A program made the translations under genes and the position numbers. The notes beneath the pieces were generated by a model. That model did not search any database, was not told the origin of the DNA, and saw only the letters and a list, made by a program, of their open reading frames with translations. Positions 44,539 to 55,223 of a stretch of DNA of 64,000 nt are shown piece after piece. Source of the DNA: Termitomyces sp. T153 (taxonomy: Eukaryota; Basidiomycota; Agaricomycetes; Agaricales; Lyophyllaceae); assembly GCA_018296165.2 (NCBI GenBank), contig JACKQL020000054.1:1-64000 (forward strand), given 5' to 3'. Position 1 is the first letter of the stretch. The number at the start of each line of letters is the position of its first letter.

Positions 44539-45294
44539 TTATCCGCCAATCCTATCCAGGACAAAACTCGTCGCCTGAGCCCCATATTTTTCCACGTAGC
44601 CAAGATGGACAGCTAGATTCAACCCACCGGCACAGAAAGGATCACCGATATCACAGAACGATTCGATCACGGACGCGAATGCGTTCAGGGCGCCAGGTGC
44701 ACGGGGGAACAACCCACTGACTGCATTTGCAGTACCTTTGTGCAGTTCATTCCAATTCAGAGGGTATGACGGTAATGAGTTCTTTCCTTTACTTACCTTT
44801 TTGGAAAGGTTCACCCGCGACATGGCCTGGGTCACCCATCAAGATTGTTGCAACCACTGTAAGATCAGGAATTAACAGTGTGTTTGATCAACCAACGTTT
44901 ATGACTTACCTTTATCTGTTCCAGTGGCGCGCGAAGCAAGCACATCACCGGCGACCTGCGCACCCTGACTGTATCCCATTAACACGATCTTCGTATCGGG
45001 GCACTTGGAGACTTGTGCCGCTAGGTCTGCCTTCATAGCGGTAACACCCTGATTCTCAGACACTAGGTAGTTGGTGAGAGTAGCTGGATATGCGACGGCT
45101 TCGCGTGAGACTGTCTGACTGCTACCACCGACAATGGCTGTGACGACTGTGCCAATAATGCCTTCACCTGGCGCTTCCGTCGATGCCCGTGCTGTTATAA
45201 CGTGCACAGCAGAGCAGCCACTTGTCGGGCCAGAAATGGGAGTCGCAGTAGCACTGAAAACGAGAGCGATGAGACTGATGAGTAAAAATTTCAT
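44539..45294 (-). CDS. Cutinase / CE5 family serine esterase (213 aa)
   Basis: Three exons (45294-44910, 44856-44797, 44735-44539) join to 642 nt; introns of 53 and 61 nt start GTAAGT. The start at 45294 gives a clean signal peptide (MKFLLISLIALVFSATATP). The alpha/beta-hydrolase serine lies in GYSQG (Ser109). Asp180 in GDPFC and His192 in LAVHLGYVEKYG complete the triad, and the cysteines around Asp180 are those of CE5. The enzyme should be secreted and cleave ester bonds, in cutin, suberin or acetyl-xylan; cutinase and acetylxylan esterase cannot be told apart from sequence alone. All key residues are present, so it looks functional. It is the first gene beyond the TE nest, 540 bp from its edge. 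Confidence 0.93.
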
Positions 45295-46233
45295 CTTTGA
45301 CTGTCTTGATGACTGTCCTACTTGTTTTATATTGTCTCGAACAGCACCCATGTTCCTAGAAATCACCGATTAAAAGGCTCAATTGTGTTTACGGGGTTAA
45401 TGAGGTGTCGTATGATCGCAACAGGTGCTATCAAATTTGCAACCGAGAATTCTAATCTGTGCTAAAGGACGTGCTATTTCTACCGAACTTGCACCCTTCG
45501 CAGAACTACTAGTCCATTATGAATTCAAAGTTGGCGTTACCATTCTACAAATTGGTAAGTAAAATGCGCAGAAGGTCATCTAGCCCCATGCAAGCGCTCA
45601 ACTATTTCTGTCCTTTCCCATAGCGAGTCATATTTTATATTGACAAACTATTGGCAAAGTTAATTGATGCCCCTCCGGCTGCAGACATCTTAATAAAGTA
45701 ACAAATTGCAACCGTGTCATCCGGTTTGAGACAACTTTCCCATGTTCAGGTAGAATCTTTCCGGTCATTGCGCCATAGCATTGTCTCGAAATGACTAGTT
45801 GTGTACACTGATTATTTTTCTATTACGGCGTCTTGTGCTAGCACAGTATCATTATGAGCACCTCGCTCACTGAATTCATGACTCGAGACCTGTAGATATC
45901 TCGGTGGAACTTTCATCCCCATGTTTTCTTTGCAGCTCGTGTCTCTCACGTCAGCCGGGTCGTGGGTCCATCTAGTTTCTATTCTTGAAATGAAATGGTC
46001 ATGCCTTCTGGACCAGGTCCGATCGGCATCGACTGAATTGTATCCGGCGCATCGAATCTATGCCTGGATGGTAGGTAGGCTATTCAAGAGAGAGAAACTG
46101 CTATACCCGACCATAAAGTTCAAGTTAGATGGACCTTTGGTACTGCCCCCAGATCACAACGAACGTGTTGTGATGGCAAGCAGGAGAGTCTACAATGATG
46201 TTTGTATACTTTAGGACAGTTCCCATCCGCAGA
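45295..46233. other. Intergenic region upstream of the cutinase gene
   Basis: Host-like composition. A plus-strand frame at 45921-46214 (97 codons) has no motif and no splice context that I trust. Otherwise nothing recognised. Confidence 0.35.
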
Positions 46234-46321
46234 GCGCGTGCTTCTTCAAAGCTAGTGCTTCTTTGAGCTATTTCGCTTCGTGCTTCTTCGAGCTATTTCG
46301 CTTCGTGCTATTTCGCTTCAA
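46234..46321. repeat. Short tandem repeat around TTTCGCTTCGTGC
   Basis: Units with GTGCTTCTTCGAGCTATTTC and shorter variants follow each other at least three times, CGCTTC being the core. It lies between a dubious frame and the BTB-repeat pseudogene. Confidence 0.6.
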
Positions 46322-46499
46322 ACCGCCCCTTTTCGTCTATGTCTATTTTCGAATCAAGTGATAGTCATGGTTGAATTGCTTGGGGTGTACTATCCCCCCG
46401 ACGATCTCATTCTCCTACGCAAGTCAACATCGAGAATGGAAGCTTGACTCTTCCTTTTACCTTGTCTCGCGTTGCTATGTTATCCTGTCCGATAGTTTT

Positions 46500-47726
46500 T
46501 TTCTCCAAACTTTTGAGATAGCCATTTTCGCCTCGCGCAGAAGTCCAAATTCTTCTTTGAATACTCGCAGAAGCGCCACTTCATATTTCCAGTGATTCAG
46601 TGAGTCCCGGTCTGGATTGTGGCCAATACGACACATCGTCAGGGCTGTTTCTAGACTCAAAATCAGCAACTTCATTGGACGAAAGTGATTCATCTCGTCC
46701 ACATAAATTCCAAAGTGCGCTTCTGACCCATGTCCTCACTGCGTATTTTTTCGCCAAGAGAACTCTCTATACAGTGGTGTGGCTCCTTAAAGTGTCGTAA
46801 TCGCATTCCAACGCTTGCCACTGTTCCAGAGTTCGCAATTCAGGAGCTCAGCAGAGTCGAATCTGGCCTCCTCAACAGAAAGTGTTTCTGGTCGTTGCAC
46901 CAGTTTAAGAAAAGCATTCCGCCGCCATTCAGATACATTGTATACTCCCGCGAGGACAGCTTGTCCAATTGCACCCTGGTCACTAAGGTTACGAAATTCT
47001 GCAACAAACTCTTCCTCAAATTTTTCACGCATGACGGGGATGCCTTGGCAGGAAGAGGCCGAGTAGCGAGCGCGGTAAAATTTCAAGGTACACTGTGGAC
47101 CAAGTCTCTCTGCGATGTGTGTATCAAGGAATAGATCATCGTCAGCAATCCCATCATAGGGAGAATAAAGCCAAGCGAGAATGCTACATTCTCTAGCAAG
47201 CAAGATACGGACCACAGTAGCCAAAGACCCATTGGATAAGTGATTGATCTCTTTACTCAAGCGTCTTCTTTTTGCGCAAAAGCTTCAATACATCAATCCA
47301 CTCGCTGTCCGATAGCCCTTGTTTTGATGATCTGGATAGCAACAATCTCAGAACAAACCGGTGAAAAGTTGCGAAAGAGGCTTACAAAGGATACATAAAC
47401 TCCAATAGAGCACGAAAGTCCACTATACTGATATCGTCTAGTGCGTGGGCATGTTTTCCTTCGGAGACAAGACTAAAGGAGACTAACTTCGAATTGAACA
47501 CCGTACCTGTTCTAAAGAAATACGTTGGTACTTGATATAGGTTATTCTCGAGATGTTTAGGAGCTGTCTTAATTTACTCCGGTCATCTTTTGAAATCCAA
47601 GAGAAGAAGAAGACCTTAAACACAGCCATCTCAAGATAATAGTCCAGATTTTTTCACGATCATATCTTGGGCCTCAGGAAGACGCCAACTCTCAGAATGG
47701 GCCTCGCTCGACCCGGAAGTTTCCAT
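46500..47726 (-). pseudogene. Decayed BTB-repeat protein gene
   Basis: The minus strand has the same plan as the gene at 49683-48202. A start part (METSGSSEAHSESW, from 47726) is followed, one frame away, by DYYLEMAVFK, an intron and YQVPTYFFRTGTVFNSK of the BTB fold. The phase-2 intron after EFMYPL is conserved (GTAAGC at about 47391). Then comes VVRILLARECSILAWL of the first helical repeat and GQAVLAGVYNVSEWRRNAFL of the second. Stops and at least two frameshifts (near 47665 and 47260, and again near 46780) break it. The end lies near 46500 (SLETALTMCRIGHNPDRDS). Confidence 0.75.
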
Positions 47727-48201
47727 TTTGCCAACAGAGTCCACGACGATGGTTGAGCGACGAACACCTCGCGATCCATTTGCTCAAGTATAAGATTCCG
47801 GGGGAATATATAGTAGAGCTTGAGACGAGCGTGGAGATGGCCAACTTGACACAAATCCTGCCAAAAAAGTCAACGCTTGTTCAGCACGTGACTTTCAAAT
47901 CAAATATCACATTCAATCAAATAAACACCAATGTCCTGTTGGTCTTTGAGAGCCTCAAGCTGAGGCCTGTATCCACCCCTAGTCTTTCAATTTCTCTCAA
48001 GACGGTAACCATAACAATGACATCTGAGCAAGTATGCGCGATCAGATTTAGTCTATGGAGAGGATAAGTACTATTTTAGATTATGTATGAAATAGATATT
48101 ATATAAAAAATTAATACTAGCTCGTTTCTTTCCGCCCTTTCCTCGTCGCTCCAACCATTGAATATTGCTTCTCCAAACGTTCCTCTTTCAACTTCTGTAG
48201 A

Positions 48202-49683
48202 TCAGCGTGGTAATAATTCACGGCCTGCCGCTTCCACTTGCTCCAACTCTTCCCCAAATTCCAACTCGAGCGCCTGTCCGTAGGCTGCTTCGCCTGGTGA
48301 CAGTTGGCTTGAATAGTGGCGCATACGGCACAGCGCAATAGCTGTCCGTAGTCCTAGATCCCGGGCTTCGGGTATGGACAACGATTCCTCTCGTTCCGCA
48401 AGCTCTGAGAGCCCTCCTTGAACCCAGTTACGCACCCCATATTCCCTTGCCATCACCACTCTCTCCACCGCAGTATAACTTTTCAGTGCGCCAAAATCCC
48501 ATCCTAGCTCCTCCTTTACCGCAGATTCCAGTCCCAAAGTATATCGTAGTTCTCGTGCCCCGCAGAGTCGGATAGCAGTCTCCAATCCAAGGGTTTGAGC
48601 CTCATCCACCGAAAGAATTTGCTCCCTGCATGCCATTGCGATAAAAGCATTCTTTCGCCACTCTGATACGCCGTACTTCTGCGCAAGTACCGCACGCTCT
48701 ATCGCAGTCTTGTCACTCAGCGCCTCAAACTCCGCCTTGAACTCTTTCTCGATTTCACGGTCAATAATGCGTGAGTTACGCTGTCTTGAAGGAAGCACAG
48801 ATTCCCGTACACGATGGAGTTTGAAAGAGCTCTCTAGACCAATCATCTCGGTCACCACACTGTCATGACGAGACAATTCTGAATCCACTTCGACGAGCGC
48901 GAGATAAGCGGAGCGTAACCAGGAAATTATGTTGCATTCCCTAGCCAGAACGATACGATCCACGAGGGATAGCGGCGCGGAGGTTAGATGCTCAATCGCG
49001 ATATGACGAATGTCGAGCATTAGCCATGTGGTCGAGACTCTCAAAACGGAGATCCATTCGTCGTCCAAGAGCGTTGGTGAGAGAGCAAAGGACCTGAAGC
49101 GATATATCAGCATTAACGTGTGTAGGAATTGCTTTGATGCGTACATGGGATACAACAACTTCAAGAGGGCGCGGAAATCTTCCTTGTCGACATCGTCCCG
49201 TTTTATAACCCTCTGGTCCTCGGGCATATTGTTCAACTCTTCGAAGAATGGGTCGAAGAAATTTGTACATGATTTGAAGAGATGTGCCGGGACCCGAAAT
49301 AAAACGTCTTCAATCTAATGTCATCATGAGCTTCTTGTCTTCGGCGTGGCGCACATCAGGATTACCTTGAATACAACCATTTCCATATAATATTCCGGAT
49401 CCATGCTTCCAACAGGTTCCTCAACGATACCTTCATGATTCTTCTGCACGGTATCCTCATGTTCTCTGAGAAGTTCCATCGTAGTAAGATCCTCCTCCAC
49501 CACCGTGTCTGACTCTGATTCAGGTGAGCCAGAAGGCATCACATATGACAATGGAGATGGACATGGTGGTGATGACGAGTGACTGCTGGTGGAAGAAGTT
49601 AAAGGGCTTCTACGGAGCCGCGGCGATCGTGGACGCATAAATTTCGAGATTGTAGAGTCTGTCCGGATCTTTGGGATAAACAT
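48202..49683 (-). CDS. BTB/POZ-type protein with three helical repeats (459 aa)
   Basis: Exons 49683-49366, 49314-49145 and 49093-48202 add up to 1380 nt. Residues 1-95 are disordered, rich in Ser and Pro. A BTB-like domain starts with DPEYYMEMVVFK, then VPAHLFKSCTNFFDPFF, and ends with DFRALLKLLYPM at the second intron. Three repeats of about 85 residues follow, each with the frame ERAVLAxxYGVSEW, a helix, and LGLETAIRLCxAREL. The second intron is 51 nt without a stop, so an unspliced transcript would also read through. Such BTB proteins are expanded in agaricomycetes; many bind cullin-3, but a role here is not shown. The first in-frame ATG (49683) is chosen; a later one (about 49638) is possible. 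Confidence 0.82.
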
Positions 49684-50179
49684 GGAAAATTAAGTCGAGG
49701 GTTAAACATGAAATGAAATATCTCGAGTTAAAAGCTAGAGCGCGTAGATGATGCTTTGTCCTCATCGCTGCCATGGAGAGGACCTGAGGTATGAAGTACA
49801 AGAACACGGATGCTACAAGACAAATCTTAATTCCGAAGGTCATTTGTTGAGCAGCACTGGTAGCCATGGAAGGGTAAGAACAAGGGACTAAGCGAGTGAA
49901 GGCATTATTATTATGTATGTACTTTATTGTTATTTGTCGAGTAACCGAAGCATGAAGTGGATCATTGACACATATCGCCCACTAAGAATAAATTAAGAAC
50001 AAAAGTCATCGAACAATCAAGGGAAGAAAAAAACTTGCATTACAGAGTTGGCGGTCATTCGTGACAAACAAATCGCACAATTATTGACCCCGATCGCAAA
50101 AGAATAAAACAGTAAGTACTAACAAATGAACAAATGAGAAGATAACCAAGGGTATGTCAACCGCCATTCTCACCAAATT
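49684..50179. other. Intergenic region between BTB and MOB genes
   Basis: A minus-strand frame from ATG 49867 (85 codons, hydrophobic start ATSAAQQMTFGIKICLVASV) lies upstream of the BTB gene. It could be an upstream frame or a small membrane peptide, but support is weak. The rest holds no gene. Confidence 0.3.
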
Positions 50180-52284
50180 CTACAACGATGAAGATGAGGA
50201 TGGTGCATGATCAAACTCCGTCGCAGGCGAGGGCACGGAGACCTTCTCCTCTGCCGGCGTATCAGCTACCTCCACCTTCTTTTCTTCCGCTGCTGCCTCC
50301 ATCCGTGATGCAGACTCAATCACCTCTTCCTTCTCAGGTACGACCTCCGTTTCGTCTGGTATCTCAACAGCTGTCTCCGACTGTGGAGTCTGAACCGGCG
50401 CGGCTGTACATTCTTCCTCAGCTTGCGCAGAAGCTGGTGTAGAATTTTCCGGTTCTGCAGGAGTCACTTCAATCGTAGGCTCGTGAGCAGACGCAGGTAC
50501 CCTAGCCTCAAATGGAAGCTCGAGTATCTCAGTAGGTATATCGTTCTGAACGGCAGGTTCCGGTACGGCGACGAATTCTGCTGCTTCCGGCTTGGCCTCC
50601 TCCTCGACCTCCTCTCCAACAACCTCTTCCGGGAATTGCGCCTCCTTTGCCTCTTCCTCGATTTCCATCCGATTGTCCTCAATCGCTTCCTTCAACTCCA
50701 TGACTAAGGGCGTCGTCTCTATTACAGTTGATGCGAGGTCTGTCTCGGCAATATCCACCTCGACGGGAAAAGGCGCAGACTCCTCAGTCGTCCTTGGCTT
50801 TGCTTTCGATGTAACGATGGGATGATCTGCAGCGGTAAGGATAGGTGACACCTCCCGAGGTACTTTAGTCTCCTGCGCCGGCTCCGGAAGCAAGCTCCAG
50901 GCACCGGGAGGCGGTGGTGAATGGAGTATTGGCGACTCGGGTAACGACTCCCCCTGAAGAATTCAAGTCAGCCCATTATCGTGTCTGCGGTACCGAAAAA
51001 CCGCTTACAATTTCCTCTGAGCACTCCACAGCCGGTTTCACAGCATGAGGTAGTTCCTCCACATCCATAGGTGACATCGGCTCTTCCATAGCTTCAAATG
51101 GAGGAGCCTTCGGACTTGCCTTCGCCAACTCTTCTGCTACTGCATACGCATCATGCAGCACCATGGTATCCGTCCTATTTCGCCCCATCTTTCTCGGACT
51201 CTCACTTCGACGACCATTATCCAACGTCGGAGGGCTGGTACTTTTCGTGCGCGTCTCAACGGGAATAGCATTGCTTCTCCGTGACCACTGCCCTTCTCCT
51301 AACATGTGCGAGTCGATACCAGCAGCAAGTAGACGCGGTGCTCGAGTATCGTGATGATTTTCATTCTCGCGGTCACTGTCCAAGTCCGTGATGGGATGTG
51401 TGGGTATGACGAGGAACTCGGAGGGTACGAGGTCGAATTTGGATGAGAGAGCGAGAAAACGGGCGTACAGAGAAGATTCAGCCTCGGCTTGTTCGAAAGC
51501 TTCGCGATGGTGAAAGTACGCGTGGGCGAAGATCCGGCCGAGGCGGCGGGCTAGAGATGAGAAGTGTCGATGGGATGATTGGGGTATTTGGATGCTTCAG
51601 TAGCGGTCAGTTGGAAAACTAGATGAACAGAGAAGAAATAAAGTTCACCGTGAAGGAAAAGCGCGTGGTGTGTTGAGAAGGGCTGTAGCACTGTCCAGTG
51701 TATGCAGAATGTAGTCAATCGCGCAACATTGCTACCAACCATGGTTGTCAGAGCAAGTTGTCAAAAGAAAGTGATTTAAACACACTTCAACATTCCCGTC
51801 AGTTCCATGGGCGACACAGAGATATAACCATTCGCCAGCTTTCATCTCAGGACACGACGCGCGCGTGCATTCCTGTTGTAGCATGGTAATCAAAGGATGC
51901 GTCAAATCCTGCGCTAACCGTCTTCAGGTGCGTGTCAATAAGTGACCTGCTGAGAAAAGATCTGAAATCTCACCTGAGTTGTTCGTAGATCCAACACGCC
52001 TCGTCAACTGTCGGTTCATTCTTTCCCTTCTCTTCGCCATCCTCACTGTCGTCCTTCATATCATTCTGGTCCCCTTCAATGTCAACCTCCTTCTCCTTTC
52101 CTGCACGCTTTCCGGGAAGAGACGTGATAGCTTCCACGTCGTGAACGTCTAGGCGAATAAGCAGCGAAATGTATTCCTGCAATTGGAACGCGCTGTCGAG
52201 GGACGCTAATGAAGGCAGACTTTTTATAGGATAAAACGTGGAGATCCTCGACCCACGAAGCGGCCGTTGCGGGAGAATGACCAT
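50180..52284 (-). CDS. MOB (Mob1/phocein) family kinase activator with long acidic tail (629 aa)
   Basis: Five exons (52284-51974, 51921-51786, 51731-51649, 51594-51009, 50953-50180) join without frame conflict to 1890 nt; the four introns are 52-55 nt with GT-AG ends. Residues 10-245 form the Mob1/phocein domain. The zinc ligands are visible: Cys122 and Cys127 in ECTRASC, His201 and His206 in FAHAYFHH. Other family marks are LYLCVAHG, CCAIDYILHTLD and LVPSEFLVIP. Between the first helix and the core is an acidic insertion (EKEVDIEGDQNDMKDDSEDG). The last 380 residues are disordered, with a tail of more than 200 residues rich in Glu, Ala, Pro and Val. MOB proteins bind and activate NDR/LATS kinases or act in STRIPAK. 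The tail is far longer than in Mob1 (about 220 aa). Confidence 0.9.
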
Positions 52285-52619
52285 GGTCGATATGCCGACG
52301 TCGGTGACGCCGTGGTAGGCGTCGTTGAACGCACTTGATCCTACTTATTGTTGACCTGGCAAGAAATTTGTCATTACGTAATTGATAAGTAGCCACTGTG
52401 TGAATTATAACCTAATTTTAGGCTTTGCGAAGAACAATCATGTAGAAAGCTTTTTTTGTCTTGCGGTGCTCGACATCTCCAGTTCCCCAGAATCCGTCAT
52501 CAATGCACCATAGAACATTGCGAGAAACAGCTGGCTATGGTCAAACGAGATTCCTGCGAAACGCCACGGAAACCCATGCTGAGATCGAATGATTCTTCGT
52601 TCTTGAGGTGTCATTTGAC

Positions 52620-52998
52620 CACACCATTGTGCTGGTCCGACTACTTAGGGGTTGAACATGCCGCAGACATGAGGTGTCAAATGAGCAGCTTCCATACTTA
52701 CTGTTTTCGAGACGCTTCTTTTCTGCCACGCAGTGTGAGCTCTAATTCGGCAACCCTGCTTTTCAGCCTCCAGACCTCCTTCAAGTCTTTGAATGAAGCA
52801 GACAAAAAAATTAGCTTGCTTTTTGGGGCACGCGACTATCTTGTAAGTATCTGATACCGCTACGAGTTTTATGGTAGATTGGTCACTGGGCAGTGACATC
52901 TGTACAAGCAGTTGAGATGATCGATCCATCATCCATGATTCAAGATATGTAATTACGGCCCGGGCATGGACAGGGATCTCACACTTGATTGTTGACAT
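52620..52998 (-). CDS. Small coiled-coil protein, uncertain model
   Basis: From ATG 52998 the minus strand reads STIKCEIPVHARAVITYLES for the first 20 codons and stays open to about 52860. After a proposed intron, exon EVWRLKSRVAELELTLRGRK (about 52795-52720) would form a coiled coil. A GTAAGT at about 52704 suggests a further intron. The downstream exons are not clear and the end is unknown. The other strand also has an open frame (52456-52851), but it lacks features. Function unknown. Confidence 0.35.
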
Positions 52999-53301
52999 TC
53001 ACTGACAGTAATATTGGAAGTACTTCCAGCCAAGCTGTTGGAGCCTAATCACTACCGCGCAGATTGTAGAGCTTGACGACGTAATACTCGTATCCAAAGG
53101 GTTTTGGGGGAAAGAATCATGTGTATCGAAGCCTGCATCTCGTCTGCTAATTTATGTGGCACGCGGTCAACGTGAGACGTATCCTTTGCATGCTCTCGTT
53201 TTGGTACATCTTTTTGGCGCTCAGCGTTGGGATTTAAATTGGTGCTTTCAAGTTCCCACAAGACTTGACCAGTTGACTCACCAGACAAATCGTCCGTTGC
53301 A

Positions 53302-55108
53302 ATGCTGGCTGAACTTACCAGAAATCAAAATCTCTCTCTTCTTTCCTCCTCCACAAAACCTATCCCAGCCGAGCAGAATCAATCATCTCTTAAGCTAACT
53401 TCGAATGATATTCTTACTTTAACGGAGAAACAGCCGACACTGATCAAGGATGCCGTGTACTATATGTACACGGTCATCTTCAAGGTAAGCATGAGGAATA
53501 AACCACCTGCACAAATCTCAACACCTCAAAAAGGTCGAAGACCATCTATTCAAGGTGCCAACGCACCATTTCAGCAAAACGTCCTTTTTTGCCCCCAAAT
53601 TTGTATCACTGGATGCTGGGAGGAGGATCGGCGACGTAAAATTCATTGAGTTGGAGGATGTTACCCCCGTTGAATTTCGGACTCTCCTCAGATTCATTTA
53701 TCCAATCCAGCAGGTTCTTTTATATCCTACTTAACCACTACTAATCAGAAGTCCCAGGCCCAATTGTCTAGAGCAAGTTCCACCAGCTCCAACGACCGAT
53801 GAGTGGATCACCATTCTGAAACTATCAACGCAGTGGATGATGCTAGACGTTCGACATGTAGCAATCAACGTCCTCTCCTCGGCTAAAATTCCCCCTGTCG
53901 ACCGTGTTGTCCTTGCTCGAGAATATAAAGTTGACACTTGGTTACGTTCTGCTTATCTTGAATTGGTAAAGACCGCTTCATCTATGACCCAGCAGGACAT
54001 GGAGAAGATCGGTTTGATGGCTGCGTTCAAGATCCATAAAGCACGCGAAAGGTACTCGACAGGCCAGTTTGGCGGTTTTGGTTACCCTTCCACTCCTCCC
54101 CCTCCTACCGACAACTTCTTTCGATCTAAAGAGACGAATGTGAAACGAAGCGCTGTTGAGCGCGTACTTTTAGCTCGGGAACATGGAGTTGCGGAGTGGT
54201 TGCGCGAAGCTTTTATGGATCTAATCAAACGGCGTGAACCTCTTACCATGGACGACTCCAAAAATCTTGGATTTGATACTGCGATTCGCCTCTACACCGC
54301 TAGAGAGCGCCTACTTGGCAGACGCACCAGAATGGTATCGACCCCGTCTAACAATACTCCAGTCGACCAAGAGCTGAGGGAGGAATTAGGAGCGTTGATC
54401 ACCTACCAGCCAGTAGAGAGGGCAGTCTTAGCGCGAAGATGCGGCGTCACGGAATGGTTACGTCAAGCATTTGTAGAACTGACGGAGAGATCAGAAGCAA
54501 TTTCGATCCCAGAGGCTAAGGCACTTGGTTATGAGACGGCCATCCGACTTGCCATTGCTAGAGAAGCATATACCGTAAAATTCAACAATGGCTTTGCCAT
54601 ATGCCAAGATATTACCACTATCAGCAGCTCTGTTGACCAAGAGCTGGCAAGTGAAATCTCAGCCACTTCTAGTCATGGTCCTGTCGAAAGAGTTACTATA
54701 GCGCGAAAGGCTGGAGTCGATGAGTGGCTTCAATCCGCACTCGACGAACTGGTGAAACGAAAGGAAAGGGTGACGGACGACGAGGCCGTTGTCCTCGGTT
54801 TGGACACATGTATCCAACTGTGTCGTTTCCGTTTTGAGAATCTCGAGAGATATTCTTCACCAAGCTTTACAGACTCCGGTCAGATCAACGCTGAATTCCA
54901 GGTGGAACTCGGTGAGATTCGGGATGCAGGTGAACGTTACATTCAGCCTGGTATTACATTGGAAGAGGAAGGAACCCAATTTGCGCCATTAACAGCTGAG
55001 GGTGTCTCAAAGGGCTCAGCGAGGAAGGGAGGAACAAAAAAAAGCAAAAAGACTCTTCTGAAGCCTGAAGTTCGAAGTGCTCAGGCTGAAGCGCTGACGC
55101 GTTACTGA
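53302..55108 (+). CDS. BTB/POZ-type protein with four helical repeats
   Basis: Exon 1 (53302-53484) ends in YMYTVIFK, exon 2 (from 53534, intron 49 nt) holds VEDHLFKVPTHHFSKTSFF and FRTLLRFIYPI of the BTB fold. Exon 3 (from 53749 to the TGA at 55106) is open for 453 codons. It carries four repeats of about 85-110 residues (VDRVVLAREYKVDTWLRSAY, VERVLLAREHGVAEWLREAF, VERAVLARRCGVTEWLRQAF, VERVTIARKAGVDEWLQSAL), each ending with a block like LGFDTAIRLYTARE. The intron between exons 2 and 3 does not close in frame with a GT donor (53714). A GC donor at 53710 gives the phase-2 junction seen in its paralogues and a 572-residue protein; otherwise a frameshift is present. Basic C-terminus (KGSARKGGTKKSKK). 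Confidence 0.75.
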
Positions 55109-55223
55109 TTACGTATACTATTACTAGGACATGAATGTATTGTACTCTACTACCTATCTATGCTCTCTAGCACTCATTGCTTCCAAGATTACTACTGTGC
55201 TGTGCTTACACGTTCCCTACACC

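Noticed and set aside
45921..46214. Plus-strand frame of 97 codons upstream of the cutinase gene
   Set aside because: No domain, no splice signals and no clear host-gene codon pattern; probably chance.
47753..48067. Plus-strand frame of 104 codons between two BTB genes
   Set aside because: Low-complexity hydrophobic and Thr-rich content without motif; lies opposite to the promoter of the dead BTB copy.
49684..49867. Small hydrophobic minus-strand frame upstream of the BTB gene
   Set aside because: No signal for translation and no conserved motif; listed only within the intergenic note.
50422..50707. Plus-strand frames opposite to the acidic tail of the MOB gene
   Set aside because: Shadows caused by the biased Glu/Ala/Pro codons of the true gene.
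52456..52851. Plus-strand frame of 132 codons
   Set aside because: The opposite strand gives a better start, a coiled-coil exon and GTAAGT donor; still, both are weak.
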